A stretch of DNA of 64,000 bases from Rhyacophila brunnea (taxonomy: Eukaryota > Arthropoda > Insecta > Trichoptera > Rhyacophilidae). The stretch spans positions 1 to 64,000 of the forward strand of contig JAGYXB010000977.1 of NCBI GenBank assembly GCA_022495005.1, read 5' to 3'. The notes under the pieces were generated by a model. The model did not search any database and was not told the DNA's origin. It saw only the letters and a list, made by a program, of their open reading frames with translations. Below are positions 1 to 12,827 of the stretch, one piece after another. Position 1 is the stretch's first letter. Each line of letters opens with the position of its first letter. The position numbers and the translations under genes were made by a program.

Positions 1-3000
1 GAGATACCGATGCAAGTAACATCATCTCAAATGCGTATTGGAATTCAATTTGGCCTAAAATTGTCTTTAGACCGAATTGTTACAATAAAAAATTGTAATA
101 TCTATATAAGATGCATTTTTAGGGAAAGTATTCTCAATAAAAGATGCTACCTTCGAAATTCAGCACTGTATAAAAAATATTGAAATAAATCATATTTAAA
201 TTATTATGTGTAATTAAACCTAATAAATACACACAATAGTTGATTATAATATAGCTATAGATTATAATGATCGATGTTTATAAATAAAAAGTGAGAATAA
301 AAAATACGCGCATCTAAGTATATGTACCGGTGCTTGTAAACAGAATGTTTAAGATCAAGTTTAATTACACGGTACGTGACAATGAACTCTATGGGAACCC
401 CGCAGTTTAAAAAAAAATCAATAAACCGCTGATCGAGAAAGTTATTATCGATGAGAAATATAAATACGACGTCAAATATCGGTAAGTAAAACGCTACATA
501 TGCTTATAATTATCCACTTCTATTGTGTCAGAATGTCAATTTAAAAAAAATGAAACAATGCTTTAAGTTTCGGTGCGGTTGATAATAAAGCACAATTCAT
601 CCGAATGAAGCATATAACAAAAATACATATTATATGGTTAATCAATCTAATATGTATTTTGATTAAGTTAACAGCCGTTTCTTGTAAAACGTTTATTGTT
701 AATAAGACATCAACTCAATAATCAGTTAAGAGAGAATTTACTTTATATTTTACTTTTTAATAATAAATGACCTATGATATTAATAAGCTACATAATTATA
801 ATTACAACATAAAAACATAGCAATACTATATTTTGTGATTTTAATTCTCAATCATTCGTCTTATGTTTATGTGTTTTATACCTAATTACAAATTTAAAAA
901 TATATTATATTTTAATGCAACAGTATGCGCTTATAGCACGTAACAATAATTCACATTAAAACAATTTAATACACATAATAATAAATTTGTAGTGTGCCAA
1001 TAAAATTTAAAATTATGAATCTTCTGCAATGCGCTTTTATGACAAATTTTATCTTTTTAGCGCCAATATTGTTAAGAAAAAAGCACATACTTAAAGCATA
1101 ATTTTTACTCTTGGTTTTATTAACTTTTTATAACCGTAAGGTTAATATGTATATTAAATGAAAAATATTAATATCACTAATTAGTCACTGGTGTCGAATT
1201 GATTCTAGAATGTGTATGTATAATAGATTCGCCTACCACAAGTTTCACATCCATGTTGCAAATTCTTTTGGTGGGGAGGTAACTTTTTTTGGTTTAGCAC
1301 TCAGCTCTTTACACTTCCACGAACGAAACACGATTGATGTTTTGAAAATCATCGCTCAATTATTTATATAGCCTGGCAGATCGAAGGCATTAAGCCATTG
1401 TGATTTTTTACGAAGCAACTAACCTACGCTTTGAATTTCACAGCGCAAATAGTGGGGTACAAAGCGTGTAATCAGCTAAATGATATGGCAGCCAAGTGGA
1501 TTTTTGAAGCCAATATAAGCTCAAAACCTAAATTGCATGCAGTTCGACAATGTCAAATGAATTATGATCATATGCAGCAGCGTGTAAAATATATTATGTT
1601 TATAATCAGGTTCAATAGTAAGTTTACGAAATTCAGGTCCGAAATCAGGTTTATTAGTAGGTCAACGAAATTACAGTGCTCAATAATTATAATCTGTAAT
1701 AGACACTATACAATTTCCAAGTCTTTGGTTTATCACTTATATAGTTACTTATGAAATAAATTTAAAGACACTACTCTTTGTTACTGTTCCATTTATTTAA
1801 TATGATAAAACGAGCCCAACATTCGATTCGGATTATAAGTAAAATATCTTTAAAAAATCTGAAGATAATTTTAAATAAAGATTCTTGGAAAAATATTTGG
1901 AGCCAAAAATAAAGATCGAATGTGACGTATGACTAAAAAAATTAAGAGAAATTTTCATACAAAAATTTTATATGAGCTGGTCATGACATTCGTTGGAAAC
2001 GGAGTGAATACCCCGAAAAGGTCTTGATGTGAAATCATCTGGATGGGGGAGTGTTAGGAACGCCAAGCTGTGGTAGTTACTTGAAATTATAATTAATATC
2101 TCGGATTATTAAGAGATACCAGATATTAGGTTAGAATTAGAAAAATATACATATAGGAGAAGCTGGGACTCACCACAGACTTTCACGACAAGAATTATGT
2201 TGGTAAAAATCCATAATAAAAAAATAACTGTAACAAATTTTTAAAGAGCTTAAATTTTATAAAAGCAGCTGTTTTCATCATTTAATTAACAATGGTTGCA
2301 GAAATAGTACCCCGTGTATATCAATATTTATGCGTATGTTATTCTTCTAACTGAATTCGTGGTGGAAATGATTGTATTATTGATTTAGTTATCATAATTT
2401 TTTTTTTAATTTAATTTTCTAAGTACTTTTTCCACTTTCAATAAATTAAATCAATACTATTTATTTCCATTTTATTAAGTATATATTTTTATCTAAAATA
2501 ACTTAAATATGCTGTCAATTAAATAATTATAATTAATTTTGGTAATATTTTAAAACGGATAATATCGCTCGACTTCTTATTATATAGAAGAATCTCTTAA
2601 TAGATTCAATGCCGTATCTCAGATTGTTGACATGTACGCACAGCACAGGGCTCATATTTGTAAAATCACTTAAAGTAAATTTTCTCTTACAATCGGAAAT
2701 AAAAGATCTATTGTGTGTTATAATACCAAATGGCAAAATAATGATGTTGGTGAAAACAATTGTTGTTGTATAGAAAAAAATATCGGTATAACCTATAATA
2801 TTATATTACAGTAATAGTAATCAATTTTGTCTAAGTATGTGAATATTGCTTAGATACCTAAATTTTAGTTTAATTACATTACATATTTTTTTATGGTTAC
2901 ACATAAAGATTAAGGCCATGCATTAGTTGAGGCACGGTCTAAAAAGATCGTTGCTAGGCGATGTGCGGATTGCGGGTCGCGGGTGAAAATGACGCCTGTC

Positions 3001-3559
3001 AAACGAAATATTATTTCTCATATAAATCCAACATACGTCCATCTTATGTTCTGTTTATTATTCTATTAGTAACAATAATAATATATTCATTGACATGTTT
3101 TCTTTTTAAAGTAAATGGGTAACGTTTTTAGTCATCTTTACACGATTTTAGAATTAATTGGCCCGTCGCCATCACGCAGCAAAGTGACGTGCGTCCGACC
3201 CGACGTTCCCTCAATGAATGTGAAGCGAGTACACAATTTCGTCGCGCGTACAGTTGAAACTTATTTGGCTTTTCACTGATGCGTCACCTTAATAGATTGA
3301 AATATCAACATAGGTAATATTTTATTTAATTCATTCTTTATATGTAATAAATAAGATAATTAATAGGTATTTATTGTTGTATGCATGTAAATAATTATAC
3401 AATAATAAATAATATATTATCTTACACAAATACAAGATTACTTCATATACCTTTAAATTCCGTCATCTTCTGACCGATCATCCGACCGATTTTCCACCCT
3501 AGATTCCTATCCTAAATTATTGACAAATCGAAATAACAAGTGGTGGCTAGAAAATAAGT
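1..3559. other. AT-rich spacer, no gene recognised
   Basis: The stretch is very AT-rich with scattered short stop-riddled frames. A 107-codon frame at 1431-1754 has no recognisable motif and contains a short internal repeat (two copies of a segment starting tcaggtt), so it is not called. A GC-richer patch at about 2925-3290 could be part of an old mobile element, but I found no terminal repeats or coding motif in it. Confidence 0.5.
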
Positions 3560-4013
3560 AACATAAGATTCGCAGATGATACCACGCTAATTTCTGCTGA
3601 TGAAAGGGAACTCACAGAGCTACTACACCGGGTAGAGGAAGAAAGTCGCAAATACGGTCGTCTTATTAGGAATAAAACCAAGTTAATGGTTATTGACCGG
3701 ACTAAACTTCTACCAACAGCAAGTATACTCCAAAACTTAGAAACAGTGGACGAGTTTTTGTATGTCTGTAATCGACCGTTAGTGGAAAAGGTGGGTGTGA
3801 ACCAGAGATAACAAGGCGCGCACAAATTGCGAAAAATCCGATGGCACGTCTTGCCATTATAATATTATAGAAGGATCGAAGAATTTCAATTGCCACGAAA
3901 ATTATGCTTGTAGAAACATTAGTGTTGTCCATATTTGTGTACAGTATCGAGTCATGGACGCTGAGGGCATGTGAGCGGATGGCAATTGATGCCTTCGGAA
4001 TGTGGTGCTAGTG
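3560..4013 (+). pseudogene. Non-LTR retrotransposon (LINE) reverse transcriptase fragment
   Basis: From 3569 the plus strand reads FADDTTLIS, the reverse-transcriptase palm motif (the A/C-type metal-binding aspartates are the DD pair), and then a helical stretch usual for LINE enzymes. A stop near 3810 and a shift of frame follow. The next frame carries TRRAQIAKNP, then ISIATKIMLVETLVLSIFVY and ESWTLRACERMAIDAFGMW, which match the thumb/post-RT segment of arthropod LINE ORF2 proteins (families whose tail reads ...ESWTL..., ...DAFE.WCWRRML). The family copies DNA from its own RNA. This copy has at least one frameshift and two in-frame stops, lacks endonuclease and N-terminal RT, and is a dead 5'-truncated or internally broken remnant. 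The clade is not certain. Confidence 0.85.
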
Positions 4014-4025
4014 CCGAATGCTTAT

Positions 4026-5109
4026 AAGAGCACAGGATTATATATTTATAGGTTTACATAATACAATGTAATGATTATTTAATAGTACTAAGTCAAATTA
4101 GAATTTATATATATTATCAATGAAATAATCTTGGTGTGCATTTTCAAGAAAATTCAACAGTTATAATAAAATTTATAAAAGGTATTTTTAATAATTGTGT
4201 AATATATTCATCGCGTAATCTAATATTTTTCACCATGCTTTGTTCTATAATCCTATGTGGATGTTCTTCTATTTTTTTTAGGTTCCATCTCTCGTATGTA
4301 TATATCAAGAGTTCTCTTATAATTATATTCTTGTGTGATATAAAAAGATGATGATTGATAAATTATGAAATTGTTTGAAAATGGACTATTGAAAAACTAA
4401 AATAAGTGTTTATCTCCACAAGATACCAAAAATACAACTTTAATAATATTATATATGTAGGAAGCAAAATCGTATAATTCATACAAATATAACATGCTAT
4501 TCACACTGTTGCTTACGCGATAAATACTTTATATATTATTACGATTTTATTTTAAGAAATTAACCAAACAAATCTTTAAATTTTATATCTATATTTTGTA
4601 TGATATTACCAGTTTTTTTTTTGAAATTGCACTAATAATCTATAATTATTCAAATAATATTTTTTAATAAATATTATTTGTATGTATAAAAACATGTGTC
4701 GCATAATAAGATGTTTTGTTCCACTGTAATCAATTTGTAATAATAAACAAATTATTTGTACGTACCCTTGCAAACATTCCCCACAATAAAATAATATTAA
4801 AAATAATAATTGTAAAATAAGTACACTAACTTGACAAACATTAATAATTGTTAACTTTGTTAACAATACGATGTATTTACATATTCTGGATACTTTGATA
4901 CTCGGTATTTTAACGAATGGATCATACTATAGTAAATTAAATAATCGTATGGGGAAACTATGGATATGAATTTACTATTGCACTTGTATACAGCAGGGAT
5001 ATCAGTGGCGAAGGGTGCTTGTTTTAGGTTTGTGTATTATGTTTACGTGATTTTTGTTTAATCTTCATTATTTTCCTGATACAGTTTACTGAACATAAAA
5101 TATTATATT
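4026..5109. other. AT-rich spacer
   Basis: No gene, RNA or clear repeat is seen. A short perfect hairpin (arms caaataata / tattatttg) lies near 4650-4680. Short frames at 4136-4351 and 4606-4866 are low-complexity, hydrophobic products of AT-rich DNA. Confidence 0.5.
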
Positions 5110-5111
5110 TT

Positions 5112-5245
5112 ACTTTTTTTTAAGACAACTTGCAATAAAATCGATGTTTTACAAAAAAGTTATACCGAACCGGAAATCGAACTTGCACTAAAAAAATCTA
5201 CGGTTTTGATAGTTGGACTTCTTGCCCGTTAGGCCACCTGGAGTT
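5112..5245 (-). repeat. tRNA-like / SINE-like sequence, degraded
   Basis: Read on the minus strand from 5245 the sequence has a tRNA-like first half (TGGCCTAACGGGCAAGAAGT, resembling an A box with D arm), then an ACTATCAAAACC segment like an anticodon arm, then a B-box-like AGTTCGATTTCCGG. An AT-rich tail follows toward 5112. The arms do not pair well enough for a working tRNA, so a tRNA-derived SINE or tRNA pseudogene is the best reading. Confidence 0.45.
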
Positions 5246-8200
5246 TGCCTACCGTGCGCAAATAAAAATAATATGCGTAAAGATAGGTTGGCGTTGTCGT
5301 GAAAGAATTAATTGCTTTATATAGTTAAATACCTAGACAGTTCTCAGATCTCAGTGACAAACATTATCAAACTTCATACGAAAAAAATCGGTGTGTTTAC
5401 TTATGTACGCGCGTTAGAAGTTATACTTCTTGTGTTTGAAAAATTTAGCACACCGCTATTTCGACCATCTTTGCTGATGACTGTACAACTATTTTCGTTA
5501 AAAATAATAATTTATTACAAATCAAAAGTAAAACATTGCCAATTTAATGGTTTAACTGAAATGTGATATAAGCTTTTGTGGTGAAACATAATAATTATTA
5601 TTGTCTTCAATTATTATAAACCGCTAATAAATCAATTGCCATGTGATATACGACAAATACTTTACTAATTCTTTTGTATGAAGTGTCTAAATAATGTAAA
5701 TTTACAACATACCATTACTTGAATTATTTACCAACTCAACATTCACAAAATTTATTTATTTTTTGATATATAGTTTTACTCATACATAAAAGTTGCAAAA
5801 TTCAGTCTTTACCCAACCGTCCCAAGCTACAGCCCTCAATATCACAGCTGAAAATTACAAACCTCCAGCATTTAGAACACCCGAACGTCGCCGCGCAAAA
5901 TAAATTATGTTGCATCGGCGGGAAAAAATTCCGTCCCACGCCAAATTAATGCGTTACATTTGCGCGCGCAACTTCGTCCCACGCCAAAAATACACTCTGT
6001 TCTGTTTTCCCAAACGCGCTTAAAGAAGTATAACTTCAAAAACTTTGGATTATACCAAGCCTCGGTTTATATGTATAAGATTCAATACACTTGGATACAT
6101 TAAGTCTTTATGTGTATGTGAATCCTAATTCAATAGTTTGAAATGTCTCTAGGATATTTAAATTTATATCTATTAAGAAAATAACCCTTAATAATTGCTC
6201 AATATGGAGTTTTCACCACTGGTGGGTATACCATGAAAACATATGTTCAGTGAATAAAAACTTAGTTCTTGACAAACCGATCAATTAATTAATTAATATT
6301 GATGGACACTATTCAGTTTATCAAGGAAATCGTTTAACGGCTCATCAGTAATAAGATATCTAGTAAATGTTAAAATTGACATTATTTCACATCGCTTCCT
6401 TCCGAAAAACAACTAGACACAACAAAAATATTGCACGCAATTGAATTGTTATTCGACCGATATGAAGAAAATTGTTCAATAGTCATGTTCCGCATTACTT
6501 ATTCAAATGCCTATCCATTAAATTGTGCGTTCATTGATGAAGTAAAGAGTCTATTTCGATATACTCGCGGTTTAACGGCTATCATTACTTTCCATTTCAA
6601 ATAACTCTTCTATATAGTTAAGGTGACCATAACTTTACTTTTCTGAGAACAGTATAAAATATTCACGATAATAATAAGACACGTGCATGTATGTGATATA
6701 TTATTTTTGGAGGTGATAGGTGTTGAGATGAAAAATGACTGGTAGGAGGTTGCTCTGATGAATGGAGGAGCAAAAATGTATTGCTGCGTAAACAGTATAC
6801 AGGTGGTATAAGAATAAATAACGCAGGAGAGATGTTAGCGATCCGAGGCTCGGTGGAAGAGATGCTTCAGTCACAGGCACAGTAAGACAATGCTTCCAAG
6901 CGAGGCGTGGCGAGAGAGTGTGCTGATGTAGGTCATAATTGTTGATGTAGGTCACAATTGGGAAATATGCTGACCGCCGCACCGTTACAATTTCGAGTCA
7001 TTTTGATGAAAAAGTCCGAGGTAGTTGACCCTTATCGAAGTATGTCACACCTATCGAATGTACTAATCGTAGATGCGGCGATTGTGCGATAGTTGAATGA
7101 ATCGCTGATTCTTGCGTTGTCGTAAAATCGCTAACAAGGCCTAAGGTTGTTGACCGCTACATATCATATAAAACATACATACACACTAAAAAAAACTATC
7201 TCATTCCGTGCAGTGAGCTTTACCCAAGGCCCATTCTAGTTAGGCCGTATTTAAAACTGTACACTTCGATGGTAGTGCTAGTTATTGCTCATACTTCAAT
7301 TGCAGTATGGTGAACTATTTCTATAAAATAATGATTATTACATATTCAAATAAATGGTAATAATTTTAAATCAAAAATTGTCATTCATCGCGAACAAGTT
7401 ACCGCGTTGCACTCGAAAATACTCAATTTTCAGTACCCAATAACGGGCTGAAAATAATCGAACTTGGCTTTATTGATTCAGCTAAAGTCTATACAATTCA
7501 TAAATATCTCAAAATCTCATTAAAACAAGAAAATAATATTGTATTGATTTATAAAAATAATGAAGCTTTAATACAATAAGGTTAAGAAGCGTGTGATGGA
7601 AGTGCAATACATGACTAACTAATTAAGTGAAACGCGCGTGAAAGGGATGCAACTTGGATATTCCATTTATGCGATCGGGCAACAAAGACACAAACTCTTC
7701 CGCATGTAAATTTACGCGTGTCAGATAGAGAGGCAGTTTACTGTTAGATGTGCAGATCTTTGAAAGAGAGAGAGTGTGTGTGTTATATGTATTTTTTTTA
7801 AGACAGTCGTTTATTTAAGTAACGTTAGTGACAAACTTGTTTGATATTTTTACAAAAATTATAATGCTTCTATTTGTAGTTTGTCGATATTTTTTTCAAA
7901 GCGACAAATCACATGAATGCATCAGATATTATTAAAACGGAACGTATGGCCATACTACAAGTTAGAGGACTATTATTATGTGAGCTGGAACATATTATAT
8001 GAAAGTCTCGGACAATTTTTAACAGAAACGACGTAATCTATAAAACAAAGAAACCAACTATAACGTAACTTCAAAAAATAATACGTAACTACACACAATT
8101 CAAGTAGATAGGAAATTTGTTTTACTACAATCAACGTTTCTTATAGAGCGTTTCAATTCAAGGTTTGTGTCTTGTCCGCAAGTTGAAATATCGATGTTTC

Positions 8201-8704
8201 GTTCCAAATATCGGATATGCATCGTTAACTTTCATTACATAGACCTGTTAACAGTATAACTCAGGATCTGGGTGTAATTACTAAAGGATCGTTATAATAA
8301 AACCCATTTAAACATTTGATGGTGTTTGTTAACTATATACATGATACATTATAAAGCACAGCGTTGCCAAACTAGTGTTTCTCTTGCCAGGTATATATAT
8401 TTTAACTTGAGTAGGCATCTAGTTTTAAATAAAAAACCACCTATCACATGGTATAAAATCTATGATATTTATATGTCGCAGATAGCTTTAAAATGTTTAC
8501 AAGAAATAAAAATGAAAAATGCTTTTAATGTCCACGTATTTTTGCGTAAATTTAGCTAAAATATATGGTTTTTTTGAGGTTGACTAGGATGGAAACTTTT
8601 CACAGATATTTCGGAGTTAAATATAAAGATAAACGCTCGACTCATCTACTCGTGATATTTAGATTGAATACCACATTTTTGGCGTTGGGACCTCTTCTAT
8701 AGCC
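5246..8704. other. AT-rich spacer with a GC-richer patch
   Basis: No gene is supported. Between about 5920 and 6000 the string cgtcccacgcca occurs twice. Between about 6690 and 7160 the DNA is GC-richer and holds two direct copies of a tgatgtaggtca-aattg motif (about 6923 and 6942), perhaps an old mobile element, but no protein motif or terminal repeat was found. A short GA/GT microsatellite lies near 7765-7785. Confidence 0.45.
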
Positions 8705-8712
8705 CTTGATTT

Positions 8713-8810
8713 GGGTGGCCAACCTTTTCAGCAGCCGGGCCAGAATCTAAAAATGAGACTTCCTACCGGGCCGCACAACCGATTTTTTTATTATACAAAA
8801 CAAAAAAGAA

Positions 8811-8841
<31 letters not shown>

Positions 8842-9604
8842 ATAAAACAAAAATGAGAATCCAACATATTTATTAGATTATACTTTTATTAAATAAACAA
8901 AATAATATAAAAATAATAAATTTTAGTGAGAAGTTTGATTTTGTGTGGCAGAACTAAGGGCATTAATATCGATATCGGTGTGTTGTTCCTACACACAAAC
9001 AGTTTTCCAAATGCACATCAGTGATTCGTGTTCTCTATCTGTTCTCTATTTTGGGATTTGATATGCTTCATCCGACTAAAAAACTGTTCACACGTGTCTT
9101 CTTCACGTGGCCACGGCGACGGAACCCTTGATGCTGTGCCACAAGGGTGCGAAGTGTCGCACTCTTTGACGGCATCTGGAATACGACGTGTCCTAGCCAC
9201 GTAAAGCATCTACAAAGCGTTCACACGTGTAGGTGTTTCCAAATAGCGAAGTCATCATTATAGCATGTTTGTAAAATGCAAGATATTTCTCCTTCTCCAA
9301 ATATGTTATGTAAAACTCTTCCAAACCAACCTGATGGAATTTCTCCTTCAACTGTTCATCGCAACATATTACACAATGTTCATTTGTAAATTTCCCGGTA
9401 ATAAATTCACGTCTACGGAGAATGGCGTTCCAAATGCAGCAAAAAGCACACGGTGCTTTTTAAAATCTTGAGCCAATATCGAATCTTAATTTGTGAAATT
9501 AGCACATCTAGCGGGAGCATTTGATATTATTTTTCACTGCTCCACAGGCCACAAGTTGACACCTAGTGGGCCGCATGCGGTTCGCGGGCCGCATGTTGGC
9601 CACC
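8713..9604. mobile_element. hAT-type DNA transposon relic with 8-bp target duplication
   Basis: The left end reads gggtggccaacc and the right end gttggccacc, which are inverted relative to each other. Directly outside lie cttgattt (8705-8712) and catgattt (9605-9612), a 7/8 match of the 8-bp length expected for hAT superfamily insertions. The interior, on the minus strand, still carries a piece of hAT transposase (9018-9209). At about 890 bp it is far shorter than an autonomous hAT (2.5-4 kb), so it is an internally deleted, non-autonomous copy. A long AT dinucleotide run sits at about 8809-8835. Confidence 0.75.
9018..9209 (-). pseudogene. hAT transposase fragment
   Basis: Sixty-three codons remain open. 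The C-terminal half contains CEQFFSRMKHIKSQNREQ, which closely follows the hAT C-terminal dimerisation motif of the type (V/T)CEQxFSxMKxIKSxxR. The catalytic RNase H-like acidic residues lie upstream in an intact enzyme and are not present here. The first half, rich in Pro, Ser and Arg, does not resemble the family and may be out-of-frame or rearranged sequence. It lies inside the hAT relic on the strand expected for its transposase. It cannot encode an active enzyme. Confidence 0.7.
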
Positions 9605-9734
9605 CATGATTTAGAGTAATTCATTTCAATCGAAATAAACGAGTAAACGCTCCCTGCATTCGCAGAAAAAAACATAATTCTCTTATGCAAATATATAGGT
9701 ATATTAAAAGGTTTTAAATAACCCATATATTATA

Positions 9735-9965
9735 TTATAACAAAATGGTAATGGGCTGGACATGTTGCTCGACGAGTAGACAACCGCTGGACAAATGCCA
9801 TCATACAGTGGTAAGCAAGGGGCACTAAACGCCCACAGGGACGCCCTAAAACCCGCTGTATACACGAGCTTATACAGTTCAGTAGATGTACGTGGTAGCA
9901 AAGAACTTGGGACCGATAAGGCCTTCATCCAGCAGTGGATCGACCCCGGCTGAAGATGATGATGA
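9735..9965 (+). pseudogene. LINE ORF2 C-terminal tail with TGA-repeat 3' end
   Basis: The plus strand reads WAGHVARRVDNRWTNAIIQW, then a stop, then ARGTKRPQGRPKTRC, and later QRTWDR. This is the C-terminal region of an arthropod LINE protein whose tail normally reads WAGHxARxxDxRW...GRPxxRW...Dxxxw...QQW. The nucleotide sequence ends cagcagtggatcgaccccgg, then tga and a short atgatgatgat run, the simple-repeat 3' terminus usual for this group. Two or more in-frame stops show that the copy is dead. A closely related tail lies at 25270-25580. Confidence 0.8.
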
Positions 9966-12533
9966 TTAATAGGTTTTAAATAATAAATATATTATAATTT
10001 TATCCATAATTAATAATGTACTTGTAGAGTATAATTATGAAGTCATATTTCGTCGCAGCCAAATTAAAAAAATAGTCAAATAGTCACAATCCCTGTGAAC
10101 ATTGTGATTACCAAAAAAACTTAGATAAACGCAAAATTATGAGAAAATTCTATTTAATTAATTGGACATTGGAGGTTTTATTGTTTAGAATCGGATGGAT
10201 ATATTAACTATTGAAAAATAATAGCACTCTAATAAACAATAATTATGTTCATAATATATTATAGTATATTTGATTTTGCTTATACAGATTACATTCTTTT
10301 GTGACATATATACATAACTGCTTTATGTGTACTGAAACAACGGTACATGTTGAAAACTTATATTTACTTCTTTAAAACTGTACTGTCTCATTCTGTTAAC
10401 GTGTCCACTTACATATTTCCACATATTATTATAAGATAAGTGTGTGGTTGAAAAATGAATTCTAGCTACCTACCTAGCAATAAGGCGACATTATAATATT
10501 ATTAATCGGGTTCATATTTCTCATCTTCTAAAATATCAACTTAAACATTGAGCTTTTGTAAATAAATCTGTGACTACAAATACGCCAATGGTTCAAAATT
10601 TTAATATTTATATTATGTATGTAGATACACTTTGATTTTTTTAGCATGCATTTATAATCATGCCCAAGAGCTTCCTGAATCTTGAATTGTATATAGTACA
10701 GTAAAAGTGTTATATTATGCATGATAATAACTTGAGTTAATCTTTAAATCTTTGCTATAATAAATCATCTTATTAAATTAATTAATTGGTATACTATTTT
10801 ATACACACGATACACGATTTGATATTAACCATAGACACGTAGAGATGTATTTAATAATTTGTGAAATTCTCTATAATTAACTCGAGATAAGACATTATAA
10901 AGGCGTAATTATAGCGCAGTGTTGAACTACGAACACTTTCTCACTTGACAGTGTCAGAGAAGAATGAACAGGGTCAATTAATTTTCATAATTTTACAAAA
11001 CTATAACTCACATCTTATCGGGGAAAAATATTCATCGAGCTTGATAAATTGTTTGCTACATTATTTAAAAAAAAAAAATAACCATTTAATCATGTTGATG
11101 TCGTGTAGATAAAAATGACAATTATTGAGTTTCGGAGTTTTAACGCGTCAATTCATTAATTTAGATATTAGACAAGTCACTGTAGGCTCGTTAAAAATAG
11201 ATGTTAGTGATATTTTCAAACTATTCTTATATTTATTAATCCGATTGACATAGATCCACCAGTATAAGTTGTTGGCTGAGTGAGGGCGCCATTTGCTAAC
11301 ATTTGACAGATAATTCAATACTTTTATACGGTGATGAGTTTAGTTCTAAATTCGAGCATTAACAATTAATACTATTTATTATACATACTACATTTCGTTA
11401 ATATTTAATTTTTTTTTTTTATTTGAAAAACTTATTTTTTTTAATATTTGCTTCACCCTATTTTTGATAATCTGTAGATAGATACATTTAAAAAAGTTCA
11501 AAATCAATCTAAAACAGTGCTCATAAATTGATAAAAAAATATTTTCAAGTTATTCACCATATTAGCAAAAATTTTATCTACCGAAAACATTAAACAAAAC
11601 CAGTAACAAACATAACTCTTTAAAGCTTATTTTTATCTTTTAAAATTTATTAAGATTCACAATAAAACAAAACCCTAAATTATATTACTGTTTTCCACTT
11701 TGACAGAAAGAAAAACTATGATAAATTAAAATTCCACACTCCATAAATAATAAAATTGCGCCTCGGCATACTTGGAACCAGGGAACATAAATACTTACTT
11801 TCCGGGCGTGACTATGTGAAGGTAGCAATCTGGAGTGTGAACAACTATCAGATAAATTCTCAATTGCCTACGTCTGTATTGAAATATGCGATATAATAAA
11901 AGATATAAATAAAAACGCGCGTTAAATATTGGTAATATTTGAAGGAAGGTTTTATATTTCTTGCATTTCATAATTTGAAGTTATAACCCAAAGTGATGAC
12001 TGGTTTTCCCATTTCTATCACATTTTAAGTGGTAATATTGATGTGTATACTTGTACTTATAGCAAAAGTTTTAAAATGCCAAATGGTTAGCAATTTCTAT
12101 CTGCAAAGCTTCTGGCGACCTTCGGGTATTGTAGCGTCATATATAGCTAACATCAGTTAACAAAGGGTATTAAAACTGAGTCTCTGGCCTAGGGAGGGAA
12201 ATCCTCAACACACAAATCTAGTCGGGTTAACCTTCTGGACCTTCATAGCATAGGGTTAATAACTTTGCCTGCTTAAAAATAGTTTACAAGACATCACAGC
12301 ATACGTAGGTAGGTACCTGTTTTCATCATGAAATAAAACAATAATTGAATGAAAAAATTATACTTTTTAAATTACCCGGTTTCCTTATAGGATTCAGAAA
12401 TACTGGATATTAACCATGGATGTAGTAAAAACGCAGATGGAGTGTTTATATACAAAGATACAAAAATTCGTCACCCTACTATTTCAGTCAATGCAATTAG
12501 CACACTAAGACTTTCCTTGTTTTCAATCAATAT
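9966..12533. other. AT-rich spacer
   Basis: No gene recognised. The sequence is strongly AT-rich with long A and T runs (for example near 11066 and 11410). Nothing beyond low-complexity hydrophobic short frames was seen. Confidence 0.5.
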
Positions 12534-12827
12534 ATGTGCTTAGTATTTACATCTTATTATATGGTGACAAATTTTGACGTCCTCAAAAGAAAGGGAAAGG
12601 ATCGAGCGTCGTATCAAAACAAGAAAAATACACTACTTAGGCCAATTATTATAAGGAAAAACGTACTGGGTTACCAAACTCGTTATCCAATGATGTCACT
12701 ACATATTTTGCGGCTTAAGAACCTCCATGATTGGGAAAAGTGTAGCTCTACCGAATTATTACGGTTAGCAAATACTAGAGTAATGATCGTCCTCATGGAA
12801 GATATATTATTAGTGTTTTTAAAATGA
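12534..12827 (+). pseudogene. LINE ORF2 C-terminal fragment
   Basis: The 97-codon open frame includes DVLKRKGKDR, then LLRPIIIRKNVLGYQ, then LKNLHDWEKCSSTELLRLA. This order of motifs (a VLxRxGK(D/E)R segment, an LLxxII segment, then W/RLKNLxDW...SSxELxRxA) matches the tail of a widespread LINE ORF2 group whose proteins end in ...SWLKNLRxWxxxSSxELFRAA. The segment that should read GKRxxGRRR is garbled (about 12665-12710), probably by small insertions or deletions. No RT motif or endonuclease is present in frame, so this is a 3' remnant only. Confidence 0.7.

Noticed and set aside
1431..1754. 107-codon plus-strand frame
   Set aside because: No recognisable motif, no splice support, AT-driven composition and a short internal repeat.
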